In this document: positions 1 to 8,879 of the stretch, piece by piece | Layout: each line of letters opens with the position of its first letter | Position numbering within the stretch: position 1 is the first letter of the stretch | Position numbers and translations under genes: made by a program | Source: Kordia algicida OT-1 | GTDB lineage: Bacteria > Bacteroidota > Bacteroidia > Flavobacteriales > Flavobacteriaceae | Direction: 5' to 3' | Assembly (NCBI RefSeq): GCF_000154725.1 | Contig: NZ_DS544873.1 | Coordinates: 2,803,397-2,867,396, forward strand | DNA: 64,000 nt | The notes under the pieces: model-generated | What the model saw: only the letters and a program-made list of their open reading frames with translations | Databases searched by the model: none | Told to the model about the DNA's origin: nothing

Positions 1-470
1 TGAATGCCTTCATAATATTTGTGATCTGCACCTAAATATGTATTGAGCGCAATGAGAAACATGTCTTCATATAGAATTACTTTTTTGCGATAGTCTTCTG
101 TAGTTACAGTCAATATTTTTGGCGGATCGTATTCTGGAAAGTAAAATTCTATATGTTGTAATACAGATTTGATATCGCGATGTACAGGCGCAAAATCATC
201 AAAAACAGCGTCAATTTCAGTTTTTAGCTCTTTTTGCAACGGATCGTTCATGGTGTATACCCAAGTAGAATCGGGCACTGAGCTTGGAAAGAATATCGGA
301 TAGGCTTTTTTTAATTCTGGTAAATCTGCTGGAGTCGCATTTAGAAAAATTTGGTCAAAACGAGCCACATTTACGTCTATTGGAATCGCTGCAATTTCTT
401 TTTCAAGTGTATTTTCATCAGCGCATCCAATCAATATCAACACACACAAGTACAATAGTTTTTTCATCAT
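1..470 (-). CDS. gldB: gliding motility lipoprotein GldB, N-terminal part (runs off the window)
   Basis: Open reading frame on the minus strand starting at 470 (a second in-frame ATG follows at 467) and still open at the window edge, giving about 156 residues. The start of the protein is a lipoprotein signal, a hydrophobic stretch ending LILIGCADEN with the lipobox cysteine at residue 16. The following region (DVNVARFDQIFL, PSSVPDSTWVYT, EFYFPEYDPPKI) matches what I know of GldB, a lipoprotein needed for flavobacterial gliding and T9SS function. Placement divergent from nadE also fits flavobacterial gene order. The assignment rests on recognition, not on a search; the C-terminus is missing here only because the window ends. 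Confidence 0.85.
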   Translation of the reverse strand, partial: MMKKLLYLCVLILIGCADENTLEKEIAAIPIDVNVARFDQIFLNATPADLPELKKAYPIFFPSSVPDSTWVYTMNDPLQKELKTEIDAVFDDFAPVHRDIKSVLQHIEFYFPEYDPPKILTVTTEDYRKKVILYEDMFLIALNTYLGADHKYYEGI

Positions 471-648
471 ATTTTAAGTTAATCCTTATAGCTAAACGCA
501 AACTATATTTATAAATTTTATTCCGCTTCCATATTTGTCTGCAAATTTACTTTTTTTATCTTGTAAAAAAATCGAAATAGATGAAATGCGTTTAGAATTA
601 TTCTTGGCGAATTCCATGAAACAGCATTAATTAAGAAAAAACAAACTA

Positions 649-1437
649 ATGAAAACTGAAAAGGTAATAGATCATATTGTAGGATGGTTAAAGGATTATG
701 CAACAAACGCAAAAGTGAATGGATTTGTAGTTGGAGTTTCTGGAGGAATTGATTCCGCAGTCACATCTACTTTGTGTGCAAAAACAGGATTACCAACTTT
801 GTGTATTGAAATGCCAATTCATCAAGCAAAAAGTCATGTGACACGTGCGCAAGAACATATAAAACAGTTAAAAGAACGCTTTGAGAATGTCACAGATGTT
901 CGTGCAGATTTAACGCCCGTTTTTGAAGAATTTAAAACAGAAGTTTCCTTAGAAGGCGAACAAGCAACGGTTGATATGGCTTTGGCAAATACCAGAGCAC
1001 GCTTACGTATGACGACTTTATATTACTACGCTGGTTTATTGGGAAGATTGGTAGCAGGAACAGGAAATAAGGTAGAAGATTTTGGTGTAGGTTTTTATAC
1101 TAAATATGGCGATGGCGGTGTTGATTTGAGTCCAATTGCTGATTTGATGAAAAGCGAAGTGTATGCATTGGGGAAAGTTCTTAAAGTTCCGACATCTATT
1201 ATGGAGGCAAAACCTTCCGATGGCTTATTTGGCGATGCGCGAAGTGATGAAGATCAAATTGGTGCTAACTACGATGAACTTGAATGGGCTATGCAAATGA
1301 ATGATGAAGGAAAAACCGCTGAAGACTTTACAGGAAGACAACAAGAAGTTTTTAAAATCTACAAAAGATATAATACTGCAAACCAACATAAAATGATTCC
1401 AATTCCAGTCTGCATAATACCGCAAAATCTTACATAA
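649..1437 (+). CDS. nadE: NH3-dependent NAD+ synthetase
   Basis: Last step of NAD biosynthesis: adenylates nicotinate adenine dinucleotide and amidates it with ammonia. The ATP-pyrophosphatase P-loop SGGIDSA is at residues 31-37; the dinucleotide-binding stretch GTGNKVEDFGVGFYTKYGDG lies near residues 135-155, followed by the conserved PSDGLFGDARSDEDQ region. At 262 residues it has the size of the ammonia-dependent class and lacks the N-terminal glutaminase domain of the larger class. The start ATG at 649 leaves 178 bases to the divergent gldB, room for both promoters. Cytoplasmic housekeeping enzyme, complete. Confidence 0.95.
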   Translation: MKTEKVIDHIVGWLKDYATNAKVNGFVVGVSGGIDSAVTSTLCAKTGLPTLCIEMPIHQAKSHVTRAQEHIKQLKERFENVTDVRADLTPVFEEFKTEVSLEGEQATVDMALANTRARLRMTTLYYYAGLLGRLVAGTGNKVEDFGVGFYTKYGDGGVDLSPIADLMKSEVYALGKVLKVPTSIMEAKPSDGLFGDARSDEDQIGANYDELEWAMQMNDEGKTAEDFTGRQQEVFKIYKRYNTANQHKMIPIPVCIIPQNLT

Positions 1438-1519
1438 AAAATCGCCTTTTTTAATAGTTTTTATAAAAATTTGTTTAAATTTGTTGCTACAGACCCCCTA
1501 AACCTGAAATAAAAATTGA

Positions 1520-1556
1520 TTCGTTTTTATGTTAGCATGACATAACCATAAACGAA
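1520..1556. repeat. inverted repeat in the leader of the response regulator gene
   Basis: Imperfect inverted repeat (arms TTCGTTTTTATGTT and ACATAACCATAAACGAA around GCATG) 50 bases upstream of the response regulator start. It could be a 5'UTR hairpin or an operator. There is no T-run directly after it, so it is not a clear terminator. Confidence 0.4.
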
Positions 1557-1606
1557 CCTTTCTTTATGTGATGGTCTGATTTAATAATAACTTTAAAAAC
1601 TAAATT

Positions 1607-2236
1607 ATGGTTAAAGTATTAATTGCAGACAATCATCCCATTGTTCGAAAAGGAATTAAAGCCTTATTCAAGAACTCTACAGAGATTGATGTAGTAGGTA
1701 AAGCTGCTACAACCTCTGAGCTTTTTGACTTTATTAGTCAAGAACACGTAGACGTTGTTTTACTTGAAATGGATATTCCCGAAGTCAATGGTATTACTGC
1801 TTTGAGAAGACTTAAAAAAGACTTCGCTGACGTAAAAGTGATTATGTTTAGTTCACACTCTGAAGATGTTTACGCTGTAAGCACATTAAGAGCTGGAGCT
1901 TCTGGTTACTTGTCAAAATCTGTCGCTACAAATGTTATTAAAGACGCTATTGTTAAAGTTGCCAATGGAGGCATCTATATTAGCAATGAATTGGCGCAAC
2001 GTTTAGCATTTGATGAAAGCACAAACAAACCTCGTCGATTCTTCAGACGTTTATCTACAAGAGAAGTAGAAGTATTAAAACTTTTAGCTTCTGGTAAACG
2101 TAACAAACATGTAGCAGAAGAATTGAACCTTAACGAAAAAACTGTGAGTACGTACAAAGCTCGCCTAATGCGAAAGTTGAATGTAGACAACTTAGTTGAC
2201 CTATTACAACAAGCAAAAGCATTGGAATTACTGTAA
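1607..2236 (+). CDS. NarL/FixJ-type response regulator with altered phosphorylation site
   Basis: DNA-binding regulator of 209 residues: receiver domain about 1-120, LuxR-type helix-turn-helix about 148-206 (LSTREVEVLKLLASGKRNKH and NEKTVSTYKARLMRKL). The receiver keeps D8, the Ser/Thr position in MFSSH and the lysine in GYLSK, but the acidic pair is D8-N9 and the position of the phospho-accepting aspartate (LLEMDIPEVNG) is Glu54. In this family that site is normally Asp, as in LLDxxMPxxNG. The protein may therefore be locked in an active-like state or respond to something other than phosphorylation. No histidine kinase is adjacent. Family is sure; target genes are unknown. Confidence 0.88.
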   Translation: MVKVLIADNHPIVRKGIKALFKNSTEIDVVGKAATTSELFDFISQEHVDVVLLEMDIPEVNGITALRRLKKDFADVKVIMFSSHSEDVYAVSTLRAGASGYLSKSVATNVIKDAIVKVANGGIYISNELAQRLAFDESTNKPRRFFRRLSTREVEVLKLLASGKRNKHVAEELNLNEKTVSTYKARLMRKLNVDNLVDLLQQAKALELL

Positions 2237-2321
2237 TTGCATTTGTGAAGATTTAATTCTTTACTACAGTAAAAAAGATTTTATGATGGTATGCATGCGT
2301 TTTTTAAATGCAGACATATCA

Positions 2322-3089
2322 TCATTTTTTTGTCTCATCATAAAGTTTTCTAGGAAAGCTTACGCATCCGCCACAAATAAGCAATGTTGAATTTCGCTCT
2401 TTTATGTGTTTGATGAGTTTCTTTTCTAGTGGCGAAAGCGGCAGTTTTTCTTTTTCTTCCAAACCTTCTAATCCTTTTACTCCGTAAGCTTGCAATTCAG
2501 GGTTGAACGATGTTAACCATTTTCTAAAGTATTTTCCGTTTCTTATGTCGTCAAAATATATATCGTTATATACTAATGGAGCATTTGCTATTGACGAATA
2601 GCCACATTGAAATCCGTAAATTCTCCTTTCTTTCAATTGATCTACAAAATCTGAAATTCTAAAGTTGGTTTCGTATAATTTATTGTGTAGTTCAATATGC
2701 GCGGATAGTTTTTCGTAATCGAAATATGAATTTACGTTTCCAGTACTTTCTTCATAACTAATTAGGCAAATAATAGAATCTCGTTTTGAAAATACATGTA
2801 CTTTATATTCTTTATATCTTGAATACCTTCCTAAAGGATGCTCGATAGTAATCGTATAAATTGCTTGTTTTAGATTGTTGTCTAATATTCTATCAAATTC
2901 AAAACCACCTCTTATGGAATTAATAAGACGAATGTGCTTAAATTTTTTCTTCTTTAGAGAATCCAGATTAAATTCTTGGTAGTTTTTAAAATATCCCTGA
3001 AGTTCGTAATCTGCTTCAATTCCTTCCTTACTTTGCGAGAACAGCAGCAATGATTGCAATAAAAATGTACACGTAATTATTTTTTTCAT
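2322..3089 (-). CDS. hypothetical exported protein
   Basis: A 255-residue protein with an N-terminal signal peptide (KKIITCTFLLQSLLLFSQS, likely cleaved after residue 19-20). The mature part is charged, without obvious membrane segments, and ends with LLICGGCVSFPRKLYDETKK, which contains a CGGC pair. I do not recognise the family. It is 17 bases downstream of dnaG on the same strand and may be read through from it, but the functions look unrelated. Expected location is periplasm or cell surface. Confidence 0.6.
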   Translation of the reverse strand: MKKIITCTFLLQSLLLFSQSKEGIEADYELQGYFKNYQEFNLDSLKKKKFKHIRLINSIRGGFEFDRILDNNLKQAIYTITIEHPLGRYSRYKEYKVHVFSKRDSIICLISYEESTGNVNSYFDYEKLSAHIELHNKLYETNFRISDFVDQLKERRIYGFQCGYSSIANAPLVYNDIYFDDIRNGKYFRKWLTSFNPELQAYGVKGLEGLEEKEKLPLSPLEKKLIKHIKERNSTLLICGGCVSFPRKLYDETKK

Positions 3090-3105
3090 GTGTGATTGCT
3101 TCTAG

Positions 3106-5067
3106 TTACATCACTCTTTTTAACTGCTCAGAAAGTGATTTTTTGAGGAAGATGTAATCCTTTATTTCTTCTAAAATACTTTGCAAATCTTCTAGCTTTG
3201 TGTCTTCTGACAGACTGAGTTTGAGTTCTTCTATCTTAAGGTTTATTAGAAAACAACGCAAACTAAGAATGGTTTCGCTTGTAAGTTGTGCAATGGTTTC
3301 TTCTTTTGGTTTTACAAAGATGTTTTGTGCTTCCCAATTGTGCAATTCGTAACGTTCTTCACGCATTAGAATGTCTGTGACTTCATTGGCAACTTCTGGT
3401 TCAATTTCATTGACAAATGTATCCAATTCTAAACTTCCTGTTGCATTGAGTTTTTCAATGGCTTTGTAATAAATTTTTTGAAATTTTTCATTTGCCAAGT
3501 CAATTTCATCTTGTTGCAAGTCTAAGTAGAGTTTTTGAAATACTTTGGCTTCAAAGAGTTCGCGTTCCATTTTTAATTCACCATCATCATCTTCCTTTAA
3601 AATCAAGTCTTCAAATGTTGCTTCCATGTTTCCGTAGAGCAATAATATTTCTATTAATTTACGCTCTAATATATATTGAACATCAACACTTTTTGCTTTT
3701 TCTTTAGGTTTGATGACTTCAAAAGCCTTCTTTTCTTGCTTTATTTTTTTGTTGGCGTCCTTAATTTCTTTGTTTTGCAATTGAGCCAAAGTCGCAAATA
3801 GTACTTCCTCTGAAATGTCCATGATACGAGACGTTTCACGCAAATACAATTCTTGTTTGATACGATCGGACACTTTCGAGATACTCGACATCATATCGTT
3901 GATGACTTCTGCCTTTTTGATCGGATCATTTTTGGCAACTTCCATTAATAAAGAAGCTTTGTAACTGATAAAATCTTTTACATTGTTTTCAAAGTATGCC
4001 AACACATCTTCCAACGCATTGTTTTTTGTAAAACTATCTGGATCTTCTCCATCAGGAAAGGTACATACGCGTACATTCATTCCTTGTTCTAAGATTAAAT
4101 CTACTCCACGAAGTGACGCACGAATTCCCGCCGCATCTCCATCATAGAGAACGGTTATATTTTTCGTTAAACGATTTATCAACCGAATTTGTTCCGCCGT
4201 TAAGGCAGTTCCTGAAGAAGAAACTACATTGTGTATTCCCGCTTGATGCATTTGAATGACATCTGTATAACCTTCTACCAAGTAACAGTTGTCTTCTTTT
4301 GCAATGGCTTGTTTTGCATAGTACAAACCGTATAAAACTTTACTTTTATGGTAAATATCACTTTCGGGCGAATTGAGATATTTGGCAGCTTTTTTATCAT
4401 TCGTCAAGATTCTTCCTCCAAAACCTAAGACACGTCCGCTCATACTGTGAATTGGAAACATGACTCTACCTTTGAAACGATCAAAACGTTTTTCGCCTTT
4501 TACAATGGTAAGTCCCGTTTTTTCCAGATACGTAAGATTGTAGCCTTCTTTTAAAGCTGTGTCGGTAAACGCACTCCATTCGTCCAACGCATAACCCAAT
4601 CCAAATTTTTTGATGGTTTCCTGCGTAAAACCTCGTTCTTTAAAATAGGTAAGTCCGATGGCTTTTCCTTGTGGCGCTTCCCAAAGTACTTCTTGATGAT
4701 ATTTTTTGGCATATTCCGACACCAAATACATGCTTTCTTTTTCGTTGGCTAAAGCTTTTTCTTCATCCGTACGCTCTGTTTCTTCAATTTCAATTCCGTA
4801 TTTATTGGCTAAATACCGAATGGCTTCTGGATAGGTAAAATGTTCGTGCTCCATTAAGAATGCAACGACGTTTCCTCCTTTTCCCGAACTGAAATCTTTC
4901 CAAATTTGTTTTACGGGCGATACCATAAACGAAGGTGTTCGTTCGTCTGAAAACGGACTTAATCCTTTGAAGTTACTTCCCGATTTTTTGAGTTGTACAA
5001 AATCGCCAATCACTTCTTCTACGCGAGAAATGTCAAATACAGCATCTATGGTTGATTTAGCGATCAA
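3106..5067 (-). CDS. dnaG: DNA primase, zinc-ligand residues replaced
   Basis: Makes RNA primers at the replication fork with DnaB helicase. Order of parts: N-terminal CHC2-like domain (about 1-100), the basic RNA-polymerase region (DRFKGRVMFPIHSMSGRVLG, about 196-215), Toprim with E265 in VEGYTDV, DGD at 309-311 and DPD at 342-344, then a helical C-terminal helicase-binding part to 653. Length is normal. The N-terminal domain keeps the fold signature (GLSPFSDERTPSF, then SGKGGN), but the four positions that hold Cys-His-Cys-Cys in typical DnaG are S37, S40, D58 and S61. The zinc site is therefore absent although the rest is intact. I believe other flavobacterial primases share this, but could not check. 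Confidence 0.95.
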   Translation of the reverse strand: MIAKSTIDAVFDISRVEEVIGDFVQLKKSGSNFKGLSPFSDERTPSFMVSPVKQIWKDFSSGKGGNVVAFLMEHEHFTYPEAIRYLANKYGIEIEETERTDEEKALANEKESMYLVSEYAKKYHQEVLWEAPQGKAIGLTYFKERGFTQETIKKFGLGYALDEWSAFTDTALKEGYNLTYLEKTGLTIVKGEKRFDRFKGRVMFPIHSMSGRVLGFGGRILTNDKKAAKYLNSPESDIYHKSKVLYGLYYAKQAIAKEDNCYLVEGYTDVIQMHQAGIHNVVSSSGTALTAEQIRLINRLTKNITVLYDGDAAGIRASLRGVDLILEQGMNVRVCTFPDGEDPDSFTKNNALEDVLAYFENNVKDFISYKASLLMEVAKNDPIKKAEVINDMMSSISKVSDRIKQELYLRETSRIMDISEEVLFATLAQLQNKEIKDANKKIKQEKKAFEVIKPKEKAKSVDVQYILERKLIEILLLYGNMEATFEDLILKEDDDGELKMERELFEAKVFQKLYLDLQQDEIDLANEKFQKIYYKAIEKLNATGSLELDTFVNEIEPEVANEVTDILMREERYELHNWEAQNIFVKPKEETIAQLTSETILSLRCFLINLKIEELKLSLSEDTKLEDLQSILEEIKDYIFLKKSLSEQLKRVM

Positions 5068-5197
5068 TGGTTTCGGGATTTTTAGGAATAGTTTTCAAAA
5101 ATACTAAGTTTTGAGGGAATTTTGGATGTTGAATGCTGAATTTTGAATTGTCTTTTACTGTAACTTTTACATTAGACAATAAATAATAGTTTCAAAG

Positions 5198-5241
5198 CAC
5201 TTCTCGACACAAAATCTTTTCAATATTTTACTCGAAGTGAC
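5198..5241 (-). repeat. dispersed repeat, copy in minus orientation
   Basis: Sequence CACTTCTCGACACAAAATC...ACTCGAAGTGACG. Read on the minus strand it matches the copy at 5279-5323 (TCACTTCGAGTAGATTTG...ATCGAGAAGT). The two copies form a head-to-head inverted pair between dnaG and the next gene. No coding function is evident. Confidence 0.65.
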
Positions 5242-5278
5242 GACTTAGTTTTCAATAGTAATTTTGAATTCTAAAACC

Positions 5279-5323
5279 ATCACTTCGAGTAGATTTGCAC
5301 AGCAAATTTGTATCGAGAAGTAC
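5279..5323 (+). repeat. dispersed repeat, copy in plus orientation
   Basis: TCACTTCGAGTAGATTTG followed by CAGCAAATTTGTATCGAGAAG; internally palindromic (CTTCGAG/ TCGAGAAG and AGATTTGC/GCAAATTT). Partner of the inverted copy at 5198-5241. Together they fill the 320-base gap upstream of dnaG; the rest of that gap shows nothing else to me. Confidence 0.65.
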
Positions 5324-5387
5324 TATGAAGTTTATCGTTTTATAGACGAACTCATCTTAAAAGTACAAGTAGCTAAAACCAAATCTG

Positions 5388-6446
5388 TTAAAATACGTCT
5401 AGACGTACACCAAATGAAATGTTGCGTTGTTTGGCATTTGGACTTTTGAATATGGGCGATAAGTCATATTTGCAATACAAACTTAAATCGTCCCAACCAA
5501 TGTAACCTGCCAAACCGTACACAAATGAGTTGGTGTTGAAGTTTCTACGAATTTCTTGGTCAACGCGATCGCCATCTTGCGAATATTTTAGTTTTTGCTT
5601 TACTGCAATGTTGAATCCGGCATAACCACCAATTCCAATTTTAAATTTTTGATGTGTGTTATAGCGAATGTAACGATCCGTTTCTTTTTTGTTGGAAGGA
5701 CCAAATTCGAAGTAAATTGGCACAACTAGATTGGTCGTTCTAATTTTGGAACGTCGCAAATCGTTTGGAAATTGTTCTAAGGTTGTCAAGTTGCCATTAT
5801 CAACAAATACACGATTTCCTGTTGGTTTTAAGTTGTTGTATTGCAACGATATTCCGTATTTGAATCTTACAAAATTATGTTCTTTAAAAAGGCGTGTTCG
5901 CCAGCTAATTCCAAATTCAAAGAATCGTGAACCTGCCATTCGGTAATCAGATTCGCTGAGTGATTTTCCTTCTTGTATGGCATTGTTAAGCCCGAAAGCA
6001 AATACTAAGTCAGAATAGGTTCGTCTGTCATAACGAAAAGGTCTTTTTTTAATTTTTCGTGTGTCAAATACTTCTCCAAAGCGAATAAAACTTCCTCTTT
6101 CCTGAATTCGGTAATCGAGCAATAGTTCGCGTTTTTCTTTTGCCATGCGATATTCAATATTTGCCGCTGTTAGCATTGCTGCTTTCTTTTTTTGTTGTTC
6201 GGCTTCTGCTGTTGTGATTTTCCCTTTTTCAAGTTCTGAGTTGATTTGTGCTACCGTATTTTTTAGCAATATTTTTTCATCTTCGGTAATGATACGTAAA
6301 CGATTTGCCAAATACTTTTTGGTTCGCTCTTTTTTGAGTGCTACAGAATCTTGTGTGCGTTTTGGAATGTTGTCTTTTTGTTGTGCATTTGCACTAAAAT
6401 TTATGCATAGGAATAGTAAGCATAAATACAATGTACTTGTTTTCAT
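5388..6446 (-). CDS. exported outer-membrane beta-barrel-like protein
   Basis: A 352-residue protein with a signal peptide ending near SANAQ (residue 22). Residues about 30-115 are highly charged and helical (KKERTKKYLANRL, QQKKKAAMLTAANIEYRMAKEKRELL), probably a periplasmic coiled segment. From about 125 on, alternating aromatic and polar strands (FIRFGEVFDTR, YSDLVFAFGLN, FFEFGISWRTRLF, FRFKYGISLQYNN) and the C-terminal NISFGVRLDVF are typical of outer-membrane barrels of the PorT/OmpW-like kind. It lies just downstream of the sigma/anti-sigma pair and could be their target, which is inference. Specific function unknown. Confidence 0.7.
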   Translation of the reverse strand: MKTSTLYLCLLFLCINFSANAQQKDNIPKRTQDSVALKKERTKKYLANRLRIITEDEKILLKNTVAQINSELEKGKITTAEAEQQKKKAAMLTAANIEYRMAKEKRELLLDYRIQERGSFIRFGEVFDTRKIKKRPFRYDRRTYSDLVFAFGLNNAIQEGKSLSESDYRMAGSRFFEFGISWRTRLFKEHNFVRFKYGISLQYNNLKPTGNRVFVDNGNLTTLEQFPNDLRRSKIRTTNLVVPIYFEFGPSNKKETDRYIRYNTHQKFKIGIGGYAGFNIAVKQKLKYSQDGDRVDQEIRRNFNTNSFVYGLAGYIGWDDLSLYCKYDLSPIFKSPNAKQRNISFGVRLDVF

Positions 6447-6493
6447 GTTCGTTTTTTTAGGATGTTATTGATGATTTTTTAACGTATAAACAA

Positions 6494-7282
6494 CTAATTA
6501 TCAGTTAGCGCCGTTCGTGTTTTTTGAACTCTGTGTTTGATAAGTTCGAATACTTTTCGTTTGAATGACATGTCTAATTCGTATTCTACTTCGCCCAATA
6601 ATTCGTCTGCAGTTGCGAATCGTAGGGCATCAGTTTCTTCTTCTTTTACTTCTAATTCTGCGAAGGATTCTTGCGCTTCTTTTAGCAACTGATTGATTTC
6701 TTCGTCAGTAATTGTAATGTTTTCTGTTTCCGACAATGCTGTAATAGAAGCTTTTAGTTCTTTAGTAATGTCTAACTCAACTTCTTTTTGTGCTACCACA
6801 GGTTGTAATTCTTTCAGTAGCGTATCAATTTTATGAATGGCTACTGTATTTTGAATTTCTTTTTGCAATTCTATTTTTAGTGGTGCTTTTATTGCCTTTT
6901 CAGCAGATGTTTCTTTTGGAGATGTTTTTATTTTTTCAAGCAGTTTTGTTTCTTCTGATTGTACAACTACTTCTTTAAATATTTCATCATTTGTAACTTC
7001 TTTTAAAACAACAGGCGTTTTTATATCTTTATTTTGTTTGATGATTTCTTTAGAATTTGTGTCAACAATCGTATCTGAGTTTGCATTTCTATCATTTTTC
7101 AGAAACATGAATGCAATGACACCAAATAATACTGCCAGACATGCTGCGTACGGAAGGTAAAAAGTTTTGCGTTTTTTCTTCTGATCGTTTGTATCTAGCT
7201 GACTAGCGAGCTTCTCCCAAGAATTTTCAGATACTTCCATCCTACGTTCTTCCAACTTATTTTTTAGTTCATGCGATTTCAT
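6494..7282 (-). CDS. single-pass membrane protein, probable anti-sigma partner
   Basis: 262 residues: about 43 cytoplasmic residues (MKSHELKNKLEERRMEVSEN), one membrane segment (LPYAACLAVLFGVIAFMFLK, about 43-62), then a long charged, Glu/Lys-rich region outside. Its start overlaps the end of the ECF sigma gene by 14 bases, so the two are translationally coupled. This layout is that of Bacteroidota sigma/anti-sigma pairs, but no zinc-binding anti-sigma motif is present, so the regulatory role is inferred from context and topology. Confidence 0.7.
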   Translation of the reverse strand: MKSHELKNKLEERRMEVSENSWEKLASQLDTNDQKKKRKTFYLPYAACLAVLFGVIAFMFLKNDRNANSDTIVDTNSKEIIKQNKDIKTPVVLKEVTNDEIFKEVVVQSEETKLLEKIKTSPKETSAEKAIKAPLKIELQKEIQNTVAIHKIDTLLKELQPVVAQKEVELDITKELKASITALSETENITITDEEINQLLKEAQESFAELEVKEEETDALRFATADELLGEVEYELDMSFKRKVFELIKHRVQKTRTALTDN

Positions 7283-7832
7283 TAGCTCTGTTTTTTTTTG
7301 ATCGTAGTTGTGATTGAAGCGTTTTTTTTGCTTTGAATAATTGTGTTTTGGACGTACTAATGGAAATATTCAACATTTCAGCAATTTCTTGATGTTTGTA
7401 TCCTTCTATTTCATAAAGATTGAATACAATTCGATATCCTTGCGGCAACATGTCAATTGCTTTTTGAATTTCTTCTACACCAGCATTCACGTCCATTTCA
7501 CAATCAGCAATTGCCGTGTAGCTTTCTATTTCTTCTACAGCAATAAGCGGATTTTTTTTTCGAAGAAAAGAAATCGATTCCCGAATCATAATTCTTCGTA
7601 TCCAACCTTCAAAACTTCCTGTATTTTTGTACGTTTTTAGTTGTGTAAATACTTTGAAAAATCCTGAAAGCATGGTTTCTTCGGCATCGTGAACGTTCGA
7701 AATATAGTATCGACAAACACTTAGCATTTTTGGTGCATGTTGTGCATATAACGTTTGCTGCGCTTTTCGGTCGTTGCGCTTAGCTCGTTTTATGAGTTGT
7801 GCTTCTTGTAGATGTAATTGAATAACTTTCAC
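7269..7832 (-). CDS. ECF-type RNA polymerase sigma factor
   Basis: 187 residues with region 2 (AQQTLYAQHAPKMLSVCRYY ... DAEETMLSGFFKVF, about 28-66; GSFEGWIRRIMIRESISFLR, about 72-91) and region 4 (LPQGYRIVFNLYEIEGYKH ... ISISTSKTQLFKAKKTL, about 125-175). The start used is GTG at 7832 (the codon reads CAC on the plus strand); no nearer ATG keeps region 2 intact. Overlaps the downstream membrane-protein gene by 14 bases, which suggests a co-translated sigma/anti-sigma unit. Target promoters cannot be read from the sequence. Confidence 0.88.
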   Translation of the reverse strand: MKVIQLHLQEAQLIKRAKRNDRKAQQTLYAQHAPKMLSVCRYYISNVHDAEETMLSGFFKVFTQLKTYKNTGSFEGWIRRIMIRESISFLRKKNPLIAVEEIESYTAIADCEMDVNAGVEEIQKAIDMLPQGYRIVFNLYEIEGYKHQEIAEMLNISISTSKTQLFKAKKTLQSQLRSKKNRANEIA

Positions 7833-7901
7833 TATACAGATTGCTTTCTATGTATATAGACGCAAATTTTATGCAAATGGTTGTCTGCACATGAAAAAAA
7901 A

Positions 7902-8879
7902 TTATTTTTTTCTATCAATCACATAGTTGACCATTAATTCTAATGAATCTTTATATGTTGATTGAGGATAGATTTCTAGGAGTTTGAGCGCTTTTTCTTG
8001 ATACGATTTCATTTGGGTAATTGCATATTCCAATCCGCCTGTTTTTTTCACAAAAGCAATGACTTCTTTGACTCTTTTTTTGTCTTTGTTGTGATTTTTT
8101 ATGGAATTAATCACCCACTTTTTTTCTTGTTTGGTGCAATGATTCAAAGCATAAATTAATGGAAGTGTCATTTTTTGCTCTTTGATGTCAATTCCGGTGG
8201 GCTTTCCAATTTGCGTATCGCCATAATCAAATAAGTCATCTTTTATCTGAAATGCCATTCCGATATATTCACCAAATAGTCGTAAGTTTTCAACTTCTTC
8301 ATCAGAAGCATTTACAGATTTTGCACCCATTGCACAGCAAGCTGCAATTAAAGTTGCCGTTTTTTGTCGAATGATCTCGTAATATACATCTTCTGTAATA
8401 TCTAGTTTACGAGCTTTTTCAATCTGTAACAATTCGCCCTCGCTCATTTCGCGCACTGCGACAGAAATAATTTTCAGCAAATCAAAATCGCCATTATCAA
8501 TAGAAAGTAACAATCCTTTCGACAGTAAATAATCACCGACTAATACTGCAATTTTATTCTTCCATAAAGCATTGATCGAGAAAAAACCTCGTCTTCTGTT
8601 GGAATCATCAACCACATCATCATGTACAAGTGTTGCCGTATGTATTAGTTCGATTACGGAAGCTCCACGATAAGTCCGATCGTTTACCAATCCATCAGAA
8701 ACCATTTTAGAAACTAGAAACACAAACATAGGACGCATTTGCTTCCCTTTACGATTTACAATGTAGTGTGTGATACGATTGAGTAGTGCGACTTTGGAAG
8801 TCATCGAGTTGGAAAACTTCTTTTCAAAGAGTTCCATTTCTGTAATAATAGGCTGTTTTATCTGCGCAACTACTTTCAT
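7902..8879 (-). CDS. polyprenyl (octaprenyl-type) diphosphate synthase
   Basis: Chain-length-building trans-prenyltransferase that makes the side chain of the quinone. First aspartate-rich motif DDVVD at 87-91 with downstream RRR, second motif DDLFD at 214-218 followed by GKPTGIDIKEQKMTLP. Length 325 matches IspB-type enzymes. A TATCTTTG -7-like box sits directly upstream, about 8 bases from the ATG, so the message may be almost leaderless. Member of a conserved flavobacterial neighbourhood with rlmN, queA and aroA. Exact chain length made is not predictable here. Confidence 0.92.
   Translation of the reverse strand: MKVVAQIKQPIITEMELFEKKFSNSMTSKVALLNRITHYIVNRKGKQMRPMFVFLVSKMVSDGLVNDRTYRGASVIELIHTATLVHDDVVDDSNRRRGFFSINALWKNKIAVLVGDYLLSKGLLLSIDNGDFDLLKIISVAVREMSEGELLQIEKARKLDITEDVYYEIIRQKTATLIAACCAMGAKSVNASDEEVENLRLFGEYIGMAFQIKDDLFDYGDTQIGKPTGIDIKEQKMTLPLIYALNHCTKQEKKWVINSIKNHNKDKKRVKEVIAFVKKTGGLEYAITQMKSYQEKALKLLEIYPQSTYKDSLELMVNYVIDRKK

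Noticed and set aside
2237-2285. Terminator after the response regulator (TTACTGTAA ... TACTACAGTAAAAAA)
   Set aside because: Arms are about 30 bases apart and imperfect; too weak to list as a feature.
5264-5449. 61-codon plus-strand frame
   Set aside because: It runs through the dispersed repeat at 5279 and into the 3' end of the minus-strand outer-membrane protein gene; no protein character.
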